A stretch of 64,000 nucleotides of DNA from assembly GCA_009746045.1 (NCBI GenBank), contig RPFO01000213.1, forward strand, positions 1,548,578 to 1,612,577, in the 5' to 3' direction. Under the pieces are notes generated by a model. That model searched no databases, was not told the origin of the DNA, and saw only the letters and a list, made by a program, of their open reading frames with translations. The position numbers and the translations under genes are program-made. Shown here piece after piece: positions 21,600 to 32,100 of this stretch. The DNA is from Mesostigma viride. Lineage: Eukaryota > Streptophyta > Mesostigmatophyceae > Mesostigmatales > Mesostigmataceae. Position 1 is the first letter of the stretch, and every line of letters begins with the position of its first letter.

Positions 21600-22330
21600 T
21601 CTTCTTGTATGGCAATGCCGGCAGTTAACTATTACTCCGAATAAAGAGTTAAGAGGTTGGCCCTCGGCAGTCGGCATGGCGATCACGGAGCGATGACGGG
21701 GCGATGACGGGGCGATGACGGGGCGTTGACGCGCGTGATGAATAGGATCTGTTTGACAGGCGGCGGCTATTGGTAATATAGATTGTTGATTAAGAGAAGA
21801 GTTTAGATGTTGGCCCGTGGGCGATGACGGTGACGGCGTCACCGTCATCGCCCTCGACGGGCGTCATGAATACGACCTTTTTGATATGCGGCGGCTATTG
21901 GTAATATAGGTCGTTGACTACTACTCCGAATACAAATGTAAAGAGTTAAGAGGTTGGCCCTCGGCTGGCTCGGCATGGCGATCACGGGGCGATGACGGGG
22001 CGATGACGGGGCGTTGACGCGCGTGATGAATAGGATCTGTTTGATAGGCGGCGGCTATTGGTAATATAGATTGTTGATTAAGAGAAGAGTTTAGATGTTG
22101 GCCCGTCGAGGGCGATGACGGTGACGACCGTCACCGTCATCGCCCTCGACGGGCCCGATGAAAAACCGATGTTTGATATGCGGCAGCTATTGGTAGTATA
22201 GGTCGTTGACTATCACTCCGAATAAACAGTTAACAGGTTAAGGCCCTCGGCCGGGCGATGACGGGGCGATGACGGGGCGTTGACGCTCGTGATGAATAGG
22301 ACCTGTTTAATAGGCGGCGGCTATCGCTAA
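21600..22330. repeat. Satellite of about 280-300 bp units with strong palindromes
   Basis: Units start with 'gagttaagaggttggccctcgg' at about 21645 and 21945 and a diverged one at about 22222. Each carries runs of 'gatgacgggg' and a palindrome; the one at 22101-22154 has perfect 25-bp arms around a 4-base spacer. Non-coding. Confidence 0.8.
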
Positions 22331-22346
22331 TATATAGGTCGGATAT

Positions 22347-22790
22347 TTGTGTAGCACCCCCCTCCTTCCCACGGCAGGTACGCAGCGACTCGCTGTTGTG
22401 CTGGCTGCAGTTGTGTACCACCTGTACGGTTTTTGTGTACCACCTCCCTCCTTCCCACGGCAGGTACGCAGCGACTCGCTGTTGTGCTGGCTGCAGTTGT
22501 GTACCACCTGTACGGTATTTGTGTACCACCCCCTCCTTCCCACGGCAGGTACGCAGCGACTCGCTGTTGTGCTGGCTGCAGTTGTGTACCACCTGTACGG
22601 TTTTTGTGTACCACCTCCCTCCTTCCCACGGGTACGCAGCGACTCGCTGTTGTGCTGGCTGCAGTTGTGTACCACCTGTACGGTATTGTGTACCACCCCC
22701 TCCTTCCCACGGCAGGTACGCAGCGCCCGGCTGTTGTCCTGGCTGCAGTTGTGTACCACCTGTACGGTATTTGTGTACCACCACCCTCCA
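22347..22790. repeat. Minisatellite, about 90-bp units, five copies
   Basis: Unit: 'ccctccttcccacggcaggtacgcagcgactcgctgttgtgctgg...gttgtgtaccacctgtacgg' with small indels between units. The long open frames over it on both strands come from the repeat. Confidence 0.9.
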
Positions 22791-23963
<1,173 letters not shown>

Positions 23964-24681
23964 ACCCCCGCTCTCTTGTCCCTCCCGCACCCCTCCTCTC
24001 TCTTTCCCTTTTCCTTGGCTGTTGAGAAGGACTGGGGTGAAAACTCCAGACCGTTGGTGGCTGCCTTCAAGCAGGAAGTTTCAAGGATCAACAAGTTTTT
24101 GTGAGCTGTCTGATATGGTCACTGCTGCGACAAAGGTGAGTTATCTTGTTTTTCATGTAATTTTTTTGCTGTAGCTAGGTAAGCCGGCCATTTTGTACTC
24201 CCCTTTCTTTTGCTCTCACGATTTATTCTTGTTGTGGTTTATATGGTCCCGTTAAGTGGCATGCATTATCATTATCCACATTAGTGTGAGAAACCATCCG
24301 CAGTGTTGTAGCTTGCATCTATAACAACAGTTTTTGCTGCCGCCGCCACTGCTATTACCAACATTAAGTCATTCTTGCTTTCTAAGCACTCTTTTTCCTC
24401 TTAGGCTGTTGGTTGGGATACCAGCCACCCTTGCACGCATAAATTCAAGCACCGGGTGCATGTGAAAACACAACCAAGGCAAGAATGTCCCCCTCTCGCA
24501 ATATCCCACCCACGCAACGCACCCAATGCAGCAAGAATGGGACCACCTTGTTGCCATGAGCTCTAGCACCGTTGCCACCCCTAGCTTTCTACTGTTCCCG
24601 TCCATCCTTATTTACACTGGCTGCTTTGCTTGCATTTCTGGCTCAGTGCCAGTTTGCACTTGCTAGCTTGCTAAGACAATA

Positions 24682-25090
24682 ATGCAGCTTGCAAACGGCA
24701 AGGGCAAGCACCCGGGTAAGAGCAAAGGCAACCGCACGAGCAAAGGAAAGGGAAACTGGAAGAGCAAGCACAAGGCCAAGGAAAGGACAAAGGCACTTGT
24801 GCTTGCCAAAAGGGCAGGCTCAAGGGAAATGACAAGGGCAAGGGCAGGGGCAGGCACAAGGGAAGCGGATAAGGGCAAGGGCAGGCGCAAGGGAAAGAGA
24901 TTAGGACAAGTCAAGCACGAGGGAACGGACAAGGGCAAGGGCAGGCACAAGGGAAAAGATGAAGACAAGGGCAGGCACTAGGGAAAGGATGAGGGCAACG
25001 GCAAACACTGGGGATCAAAGGATAGGGGCAAGGGCAGATGCTAGGGTAACAGTTAGGGCAAAGGCAGGCACAAGAGAAGAATAAGGGGCC
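24682..25090 (+). repeat. Purine-rich degenerate minisatellite (aagggcaagggcagg)
   Basis: Irregular 12-30 bp units rich in 'aagggcaaggg' and 'gcacaaggg'. The KGKG-rich frame on the plus strand follows from the repeat and shows no domain. Confidence 0.75.
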
Positions 25091-25309
25091 GTGAAGTATA
25101 AGTGGAAATGCGGGTGGCGACATGGGGTTCGATCGGGCCTGCTGATGCAAATGCAGATTTCAACTGCAGTGACAAACACAAGCGTAGACATAGGCAACGA
25201 CAAATTCCTTGCATGCGTGCCTTGCTCTTCACCGGCTGGCTCGTTTGCTAGTTGTCTAACAGTTTCTACCGATAAACATCACTTGCCATTGTAAGGTCTG
25301 CCTTGCTGC

Positions 25310-25545
25310 CGTGCTAGTGGGTAGCTGGGTGATCGTGCTTGTTCCTTGTCAAGGGAGGGATGCATGTGGAGTAGGTGGGTGGGTGTGCTTGTTCCTTGCC
25401 AAGGAAGGGATGCACAAAGGTTAGATAGGTGCACGTGCTTGTTTCTTGTCAAGGGAGGGACGCACAAAGGGTAGGTGGGGGCACATGGTTGTGCCTCGTC
25501 AAGGGCGGGATGCACGAAGGGTAGGTGGGGGCATGTGGTTGGTCC
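25310..25545 (+). repeat. About 62-bp tandem repeat, four copies
   Basis: Units of the type 'gtaggtgggnnnntgcttgttccttgtcaagggagggatgcac', imperfect. Confidence 0.85.
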
Positions 25546-25700
25546 TTGTCTTTTCACCGCCCAAGCGATGGCGATGTAGCATGCATTATACATTTATTCG
25601 TGCATTAAAAATCACTTTCCTTACAAGCGGCCTTAGCCGACTCCATCTGCCGTTGCCATTTCTCCGTATTGCATTGTCCGGACACGGTTTTTGTGTCGCA

Positions 25701-25939
25701 GGTCTTCCCCCGTAAAGGCACAAGCTGCCTGCGCGCGGAATTATGTGCAGACACCTCGGTTTCCAACACGACGGCTTCCCGCACATATCGAGCTCTGGAT
25801 GTACAACATCTTCCCCCGGCGCACTTGCTCCCGGATGGAGCTTCTGTGCGGTGCCGACATCCCCGGAGCTGTCCTAAGCACCGCATGGAAACAGTATTTC
25901 AAGCCACGAAGAGAAGCCACGAATTTGATATTGACTTGA
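25701..25939 (+). CDS. Possible terminal exon of a CACTA-internal gene
   Basis: After a good acceptor (tttttgtgtcgcag, ending 25700) a frame reads RNYVQTPRFPTRRLPAHIE, then LWMYNIFPRRTCSRMELLC and ends at 25939. The composition looks protein-like and it is not repetitive. No family is recognised and the upstream exons are not located. Confidence 0.3.
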
Positions 25940-26269
25940 TATTGTCGTCAGAAGACTTGATATGCTATTTTCTGTGAAGGCGTTGGATTTTTGTGCATGA
26001 CATGTAATCCTGCATTTAATAATGAAATTTTTTATGAAATAGGAACTCGTCTTGCATGAGCCTTGCTGCAAATGCCATTCATTTTTTTCCCCCGGGTAAA
26101 TGGGTGTTAGGGGTTAGGTTGACCGAAATGATAAGTGAAATCAAAGTGAAATTCTGATAAGTGACATGCGTACTGCAATTCAGAACGACATAGCGACATG
26201 ATTGTAGTACCGGTAGTGTACGCGAGAAGCATACGACGTCGTAACCTACGGGACCGAGTACCGGGATCG

Positions 26270-26540
26270 TAAATTACCAACTCGTAAATTACTACCTCGC
26301 AAATTACTACCTCGTACCTTACTACCTCGTAAATTACTACCTCGTACATTACTACCTCGTACATTACTACCTCGTACATGCATTACTACCTCGTAAATTA
26401 CTACCTCGTAAATTACTACCTCGTAAATTACGACGTCGGATCTTACCTCGGATCTAACTCGTAGCTTACGAGAAAGATCCGAACTCGTATGCAAACGGTA
26501 AGAGTAAAAGCGGAGTAACTAACCACCTCGTAATTTACGC
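26270..26540. repeat. Right subterminal repeats of the CACTA element
   Basis: About twelve units of 'acctcgtaaattact' or 'acctcgtacattact' in tandem, then diverged copies up to the terminal inverted repeat. Confidence 0.85.
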
Positions 26541-26580
26541 CTCGGATGCTTTTTACCACCCTCGGACGAAAAGTATAGTG

Positions 26581-27455
26581 GAGATGGTGGAGGTGGTGGA
26601 GGTGGTGTGCTGCTTAAGCAAGTCCGCCCAGGTGGAGGGAACATCACTGGCCGGGCCAGCAGGTGCCGGCTGGGCAGCGATTTCCTGCACCGCTTGGGCG
26701 GTGAGGCCGGCGGTGTCATGCAAGCTCTCAAGGGCGGTGGCGGTGGCTTGAAGGCGTTGGTCGAGGTCGAGGAGCTGGGCTTTGATGTCGGCAGTGAAGG
26801 CGGAAACGGCGGTGGAGGTGGAGGCGGCGGCGGTGGAAATGTGAGGAAGTTCAGCAGTCAGCGTGCCGCCGATTGCTGAAATGTCGGCAGCAAGGGGGGT
26901 CACGTGCTGCTGAAAGGCTTCCGTGAGGATGGAACGGAGGGTGGAGGCGCAGATGGATGGAGCCCAGATCTCGCCGTCAGAGCGCTGGAGAAGGGAGTTG
27001 AGGACGGCGTGCTGGAGTTCGGGGCGGGTGCAGCCAAGCATGGCGCCGGAGGATAGCCAGGGGCTGCCGTTGCTGCAGAGGAGGCGACCTTGGTCGGAGA
27101 GATGGAGGCACAGGTCGTAAAGCGAGGCGTAGTCCCCGAAGAAGATGCAGTCCATAGCATCGTCAGGAGACATGTTGTTCCAGTCGTGATCATCGACCTT
27201 GAAAGGGTGGAACCGAAAGCGCGGTTCCGAGGGGCGGGACCATCCTGTTTTGTCGGCTGGGCGGGTGCGTTTCGGGTCAGGCGATGCCGATGGCGAGGCT
27301 TTAAGCCCGGGAGGTTGCTGGGTGGCTACCAGTGCACGACTAGTGTCACCGCTGCCTGCCGGACCTGATGGCGAAGCTGCAGCCGCAGCTGCCGCATTTT
27401 CATGGGCGAGCGCATCCGCCAAACTGCGTTGCGTCAAAGGACGTTTGCTCGTCAT
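26581..27455 (-). pseudogene. L1-like ORF1, N-terminal part (split by CACTA element)
   Basis: Starts at ATG 27455. The first 60 residues are A/S/P-rich and basic. A folded region, about residues 75-180, includes FRFHPFKVDDHDWNN, DAMDCIFFGDYASLYDLC and LSSGAMLGCTRPEL. A helical coiled-coil segment follows (about 185-265; DISAIGGTLTAELPHIS, LLDLDQRLQATATALESL), then STWADLLKQ, the counterpart of TSYANVVKQ in the ORF1 at 52358-53695. The frame enters the CACTA end at 26580. With the C-terminal part (14544-15072) it gives about 466 residues, against 445 for the other copy. Upstream, 'aaaattatatca' is shared with the 5' UTR of the LINE at 53.8 kb. Confidence 0.8.
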
Positions 27456-27613
27456 ATATTGCGTGTTAGATTCGGAAAATTATATCAGCATGTGCGTCTT
27501 AGAAAGACGAAGCGATAGTGATATTCACAGCTGAATTTGGGGCTCAAACGTGAAAGTTACTGTTACTCAGTGAGCTCCGCCGTCAGCCATGGCTACCTCG
27601 TGGCTCGTGGCTC

Positions 27614-29207
27614 GTGGATGGTTATAATTATATTATCACGAAGGCTGACCTTGTCCATTGGATCTCTTATCTTGTTGATAACACCTTCATCTGTTTTGCG
27701 GGCAATGTATACCAACAAGCTATCGGCATCCCTATGGGCACTAACTGTGCCGGGCTCCTTGCAAACCTCTATCTATACACTTATGACATCACTCCCCGGA
27801 CAGGAGAACTTTTGCGGATGACTGTAGGTGTAAGTTGGCGATGCCATGGTATCCGGAGACGTCCGTCCTATAGTCAGCAAAATTGGTGCGAGAGGTCCCC
27901 AGTTCGATTCCGGTCGGATTCATTTGTAGATCGCGTTTTCCGCGTTTTCCGCGGCCTGGCACTGAACGCAAAGGTTTTCACCTTTGCGGAGTGTCTGATC
28001 AGAATATACGCTTGGCTGATTTCGATAGTACCGGCTACGCCCCCTTCTACTAAAAAGAAGGATTCAGCCGTGTTCAGCCCGTCTCACGGTGCGAGACTGA
28101 ACAAGTCTCGCGTGCAGACACGTGTGTAGTACTCCTACACACAGATCTCGAGTGATTTATCTAGTACCAAATCCGAAAGGCTTGCATCACTCCCCGGACT
28201 GTCAGGAGAACTTTTGCGGATGACTGTAGGTGTAAGTTGGCGATGCCATGGTATCCGGAGACGTCCGTCCTATAGTCAGCAAAATTGGTGCGAGAGGTCC
28301 CCAGTTCGATTCCGGTCGGATTCATTTGTAGATCGCGTTTTCCGCGTTTTCCGCGGCCTGGCACTGAACGCAAAGGTTTTCACCTTTGCGGAGTGTCTGA
28401 TCAGAATACACTTATGAGCTTGCATTCATGGAGAATCTCATTGCCTCAAACGATGATGTTCTCATCAGGCGTTTTATCCATACATGTCGATACATTGATG
28501 ATGTCATCGCTTTCGACAACCCTGATTTCGCAACCCATTTGTATATCACCGCTGGTCTGCCTGGCATCTACCCGCAAGCGTCCCTCACATTAAAGCTCAC
28601 GTCGGAGGATACTCATTGCAATTACCTCGATCTTAACATTACCCATAACAAGAAGGGCTGGCGTACGGCTGTCTATGATAAGCGCAAGGATCCTAAATAC
28701 CGGCAAATTCCTTTTATTCGTTACCCCGATATTCACAGTCTCCTTTCCCACACAGCAAAATATGGTGTTGTTCTTTCTCAGTTACATCGTTTTTCCCGTC
28801 TTTGTTCTTATCGTGTTGATTTCATCACGACTCTTGTTGAACTCTTGCAGCGTTTATTGGTCAAAGACTATGACCGAGCCATTATGCTCCGTCAAGTCCG
28901 ATGTTTTTTGCAACGTCACCCACATCTGTTCGGCCCCTTGGCACAAGCTCTACAAACAGGTCGTGGACCGGCTGGATCGCACAGTATCTCCGCACATCTG
29001 AACCCTGTGATGCCAGATCTCCTTTGCGGCCGTTCCGAGCTTGGCACTGGATTCGTTGTCCACATCGTCGCGTCGCTGCCGCAACACGATGTTTTCTGGC
29101 ATCCGCGGGCTTTTGGTTCCCGCCGCACATTTGAAAGTGCTGTCCTCCGGCTTTTTGCCTTTGCACCGTGTGCAGTTCTTGGACGTTTGGAATCATGGCA
29201 TGGCTAA
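27614..29207 (+). pseudogene. Penelope-like element, 3' half: RT motifs B to E, interrupted
   Basis: Frame 27614-27786 reads YIITKADLVHWISYL then QQAIGIPMGTNCAGLLANLY (motif B of Penelope-like RTs). A 620-bp insertion (27787-28406) follows. The frame resumes at 28418 with ELAFMENL, then FIHTCRYIDDVIAF (catalytic YIDD, motif C), LDLNITHNK, IPFIRYPDIHSLL and RQVRCFLQRHPHLFG, ending at 29207. It starts where the 5' half at 11422-13674 stops, on the same strand, so the two are probably one element of about 1,050 residues split by the LINE and CACTA insertions. Catalytic residues are intact; the interruptions inactivate it. Confidence 0.8.
27787..28406 (+). mobile_element. 620-bp non-coding element with terminal direct repeats (copies B and C)
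   Basis: Flanked by the perfect 11-bp duplication TACACTTATGA (27776-27786 and 28407-28417). Terminal repeats 27787-28004 and 28185-28406 both run from CATCACTCCCC to CTGATCAGAA. The 180-bp middle has two 8-bp hairpins (GCGAGACT/AGTCTCGC and GTGTGTAG/CTACACAC). Each terminal repeat contains a tRNA-like block (TATAGTCAGC ... GTTCGATTCC) and a 3' hairpin CGCAAAGG/CCTTTGCG. This can be read as 1.55 head-to-tail copies of a 398-bp monomer. No ORF. Confidence 0.85.
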
Positions 29208-29235
29208 CGTGATGACTGACTAGCTAGACCTTTTC

Positions 29236-29563
29236 AGTGGTTTTCCATTTGCGGGTATTTCCTCGTAAATGGTGGGAGAGCGATCGCAGCAATGGTGCTC
29301 ACCACTATCTAGACACTCCCGGCCAGTTAGGCTAGAAACACACGCCCTGATCAAGCATGCTGTTTCCGGCCCCACCGTCTAGGTCATCTAGTCGCTCCAC
29401 ACGTAAGCCAGCCATAATTTCAATGCACAAGGATACACATTTCCATCACCATTCATCTTCATCATCCTGAACGACTCGAAAACGCGGAAAAGATAACGGC
29501 AGGCTCGAGCTACCATGGTCCGGATTCTCCCGATTTCTGGCCTGCGCTGGTTGTCTCTTTGAT
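29236..29563 (+). mobile_element. 320-330-bp repeat, left copy
   Basis: Nearly identical inverted copy of 30352-30671. It lies directly after the Penelope-like frame. The right end adjoins the LINE fragment at 29568. Its own target duplication is not visible. Confidence 0.75.
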
Positions 29564-29567
29564 ATAT

Positions 29568-29804
29568 TGAATTGAATTGAATTGAATTGTAACATAACTC
29601 CGTTGGGAGTATATGTAGCACATAGCCCTTGAGAGGGGGGCATATGGCCTATCATACATCCTAAGCTACTTCCTGCAAGGGTGGGGATGTAAAGGACCCT
29701 TGCTCTAGGTGCACCAGGGCACTTGCATCCCCATGATCTTCAAGCTATGCCCAGCGAAGGGGGAGCCTGTCATGGGGGGGAAGATCAGCATAGCTATACA
29801 AAAA
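29568..29804 (-). mobile_element. 5'-truncated LINE 3' end with (AATTC)n tail
   Basis: Flanked by the perfect 10-bp duplication TTTGATATAT (29558-29567 and 29805-29814). On the minus strand it ends in the ACTCC-CAAC-GGAGT hairpin and an (AATTC)n tail. Matches 13675-13920. A classic truncated LINE insertion. Confidence 0.85.
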
Positions 29805-30351
29805 TTTGATATATACAGCACCTAAATACTGCACAACTGCAACCTGCTATGGCTGACATGCAAGCAACGTCGAGTAGGATGGCGGTCTTAGAGAGGCTGG
29901 GCAGAGGTCGGTAGAAATTAGTGGAAAACTGGCAGAAACTAGGTAGAAACACGATATACTTACGCCTGCAAGCACTAGCTATTGAGCCGGTGGCAGAGGC
30001 CATTTCCAGGAAAATACAGCATACCGTAGCAATAGCCACGGTCACGCCTTACGCTATTTGCAGGCACCATCATGCCCGGAGCTACCCAATAAAAGTCTGC
30101 ACAAATCTCGGTTTAGCCGAGAGTCCGGGCGTTCGGAATGAATAAACATGTGTTAAGAAGTCGAAACACCATGGAAATACCAAGCATGGTGCCGCAGCAG
30201 ACCCGAGTCTTGACGTAATAATATGTATGCCGGTTTCCAGGGTTTCCGCATGAAAGTTGGGTGAGAAACTGGAAAAAACTACGTTTCCTTTGCCCCAGTA
30301 CCTCAACAGACTCGTAGAAACCTAATTATCAACCTTTGAACGCATCATCAT

Positions 30352-30671
30352 CAAAGAGACAACCAGCGCAGGCCAGAAATCGGGAGAATCCGGACCATGG
30401 TAGCTCGAGCCTGCCGTTATCTTTTCCGCGTTTTCGAGTCGTTCAGGATGATGAAGATGAATGGTGATGGAAATGTGTATCCTTGTGCATTGAAATTATG
30501 GCTGGCTTACGTGTGGAGCGACTAGATGACCTAGACGGTGGGGCCGGAAACAGCATGCTTGATCAGGGCGTGTGTTTCTAGCCTAACTGGCCGGGAGTGT
30601 CTAGTGGTGAGCACCATTGCTGCGATCGCTCTCCCACCATTTACGAGGAAATACCCGCAAATGGAAAACCA
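30352..30671 (-). mobile_element. 320-bp repeat, right copy, with 18-bp target duplication
   Basis: Flanked by CTTTGAACGCATCATCAT at 30334-30351 and 30672-30689. Inverted relative to 29236-29563. No ORF, no TIR and no poly(A); a SINE-like retroposon is likely because of the long duplication. Confidence 0.8.
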
Positions 30672-30929
30672 CTTTGAACGCATCATCATGGTCGTGCCAC
30701 CCAACATCCCCTGAAATTCGCGCGAAAACTGGCGAGATCTACCTGCCGCCATAGCCGTTGTCTTCACCTTCGTCCCGCGAAAATGCCTGATTTCAGTGGT
30801 ACATATTTGTTTGCAGCTGTCACAAAAAAAATACCAAAAATACCAGGATTTTTTCTTGAATTCTATGAGATGTTTCTGACCTATGTTGAAAGTTTCAGAC
30901 AAAAAATCGCATGTTTAATAGGTTTGCCA

Positions 30930-31010
30930 CGTGTCAGATTACAACGCGATACATCGCGTTCTAACCCTACAACGCGATGTATCGCGTTGTAAAAAAACAC
31001 GGGTTAAGAA
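30930..31010 (-). repeat. Paired AACGCGAT-ATCGCGTT palindromes
   Basis: 'acaacgcgatacatcgcgtt' and 'acaacgcgatgtatcgcgtt' followed by 'cacgggttaag'. Same motif set as 10297-10362 in inverse orientation. Confidence 0.6.
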
Positions 31011-31311
31011 GACAGCGCACAGGCCAACCTGGAAGATTCCAGATGCAGAGTCACAGAACCTTGGTAAGCACTGGGGTCCTTAAGGATCATTTAAGACTTG
31101 ACAGAACCGACCACCTAAACAACCCCACGTGAATCAGGCCACGGCCAATGAGAGTTCTAACAATGCGTCTGACAAAGCTTAGGTCCCAGTACTGTTCGCC
31201 TCCCACGTGGGGAACCCTACAACTTTCTCATTACTTGCCCAAAAGACCTCGAATAAAACCCAAACTCGCACGAAACTCAGGACGTAACAACAAATCACCA
31301 CAAACAAACCA

Positions 31312-31590
31312 GCAGTAAAAAAATGACAAATGCTTACATGACATGACAACACCCACAAACACTTCCGCACTTGCCAAAAGACATGGAACCGGGAAAAAAA
31401 ACAGCAGTAAAAAAACGACAAATGCTTACATGACATGACAACACCCACAAACACTTACACACTTGACAAAAGACATGGAACCGGGAAAAAAGCAGCAGTA
31501 AAAAAATGACAAATGCTTACATGACATGACAACACCCACAAACACTTACACACTTGCCAAAAGACATGGAACCCGGAAAAGCCTCCAGCG
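31312..31590. repeat. About 94-bp tandem repeat, three copies
   Basis: Units 'cagcagtaaaaaaatgacaaatgcttacatgacatgac...aagacatggaaccgggaaaa'. It lies 0.2 kb beyond the stop codon of the secreted-protein gene, possibly in its 3' UTR. Confidence 0.9.
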
Positions 31591-31752
31591 ACAAACAAGG
31601 CATTCCACCCATCACGAACAGCGCTGATTCATGCTGGTTGCTGGCCATGATCCACCCCTTCCTCGCTGATTCTTGCAGCTGTGTGTGAGATGGGGAATTC
31701 ATGGCCAGATGCCACGAACAGAAGCCTCGGCTCAGCTAGCCTTCGGCCAAGT

Positions 31753-32100
31753 CTATGCGTCCTTCTTGGCATCAGTGAACCGGTTGAAGTAGCAATCGGT
31801 CGCAAAGATTCCGCTGGTGACATAGTCCGCAGCACGGCCCTCTGGCACCGAGGTCTTGGAGTTGGCGGCATACGACTGCCCCAGCACACCGTGCACCGCG
31901 CTGGTGGCGTTGAACTGCATCAGCTGCAGGTTGAGGAAGTTCTTGCCCGGGCCCGCGCCTGCCTCCCAGAAGGCAGCGCGCACCACCTCGACCGCCACCG
32001 CCACCACACCGGGGACGACAACGGTCACGCGGCTCTTCTTGCGGGAAACGGTGATGCCAGAGGGCAGCTTCTTCATGGCCATGCGGCCAAACAGCGGCTC
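31753..32100 (-). CDS. Exon 11 (last) of the secreted gene
   Basis: Begins after 'cttccacaccacag' in phase 0 with EPLFGRMAMKKLPSGITV, continues through FLNLQLMQFNATSAVHGVLG and ends TDCYFNRFTDAKKDA, TAG at 31753. The 'xHGVLGQxY' motif follows the DPHF region in root-cap family proteins, which supports joining this exon to 32676-33400. Confidence 0.8.
   Translation of the reverse strand, partial: EPLFGRMAMKKLPSGITVSRKKSRVTVVVPGVVAVAVEVVRAAFWEAGAGPGKNFLNLQLMQFNATSAVHGVLGQSYAANSKTSVPEGRAADYVTSGIFATDCYFNRFTDAKKDA

Noticed and set aside
24663-25203. KGKG-rich plus frame and leucine/proline-rich minus frames
   Set aside because: A low-complexity purine-rich repeat explains them.
27787-28406. Hammerhead ribozyme as in retrozymes or Penelope-like elements
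   Set aside because: No CUGANGA core paired with GAAA was found on either strand of the 398-bp unit; only CTGATCA, CTGATTT and CTGAAC occur.
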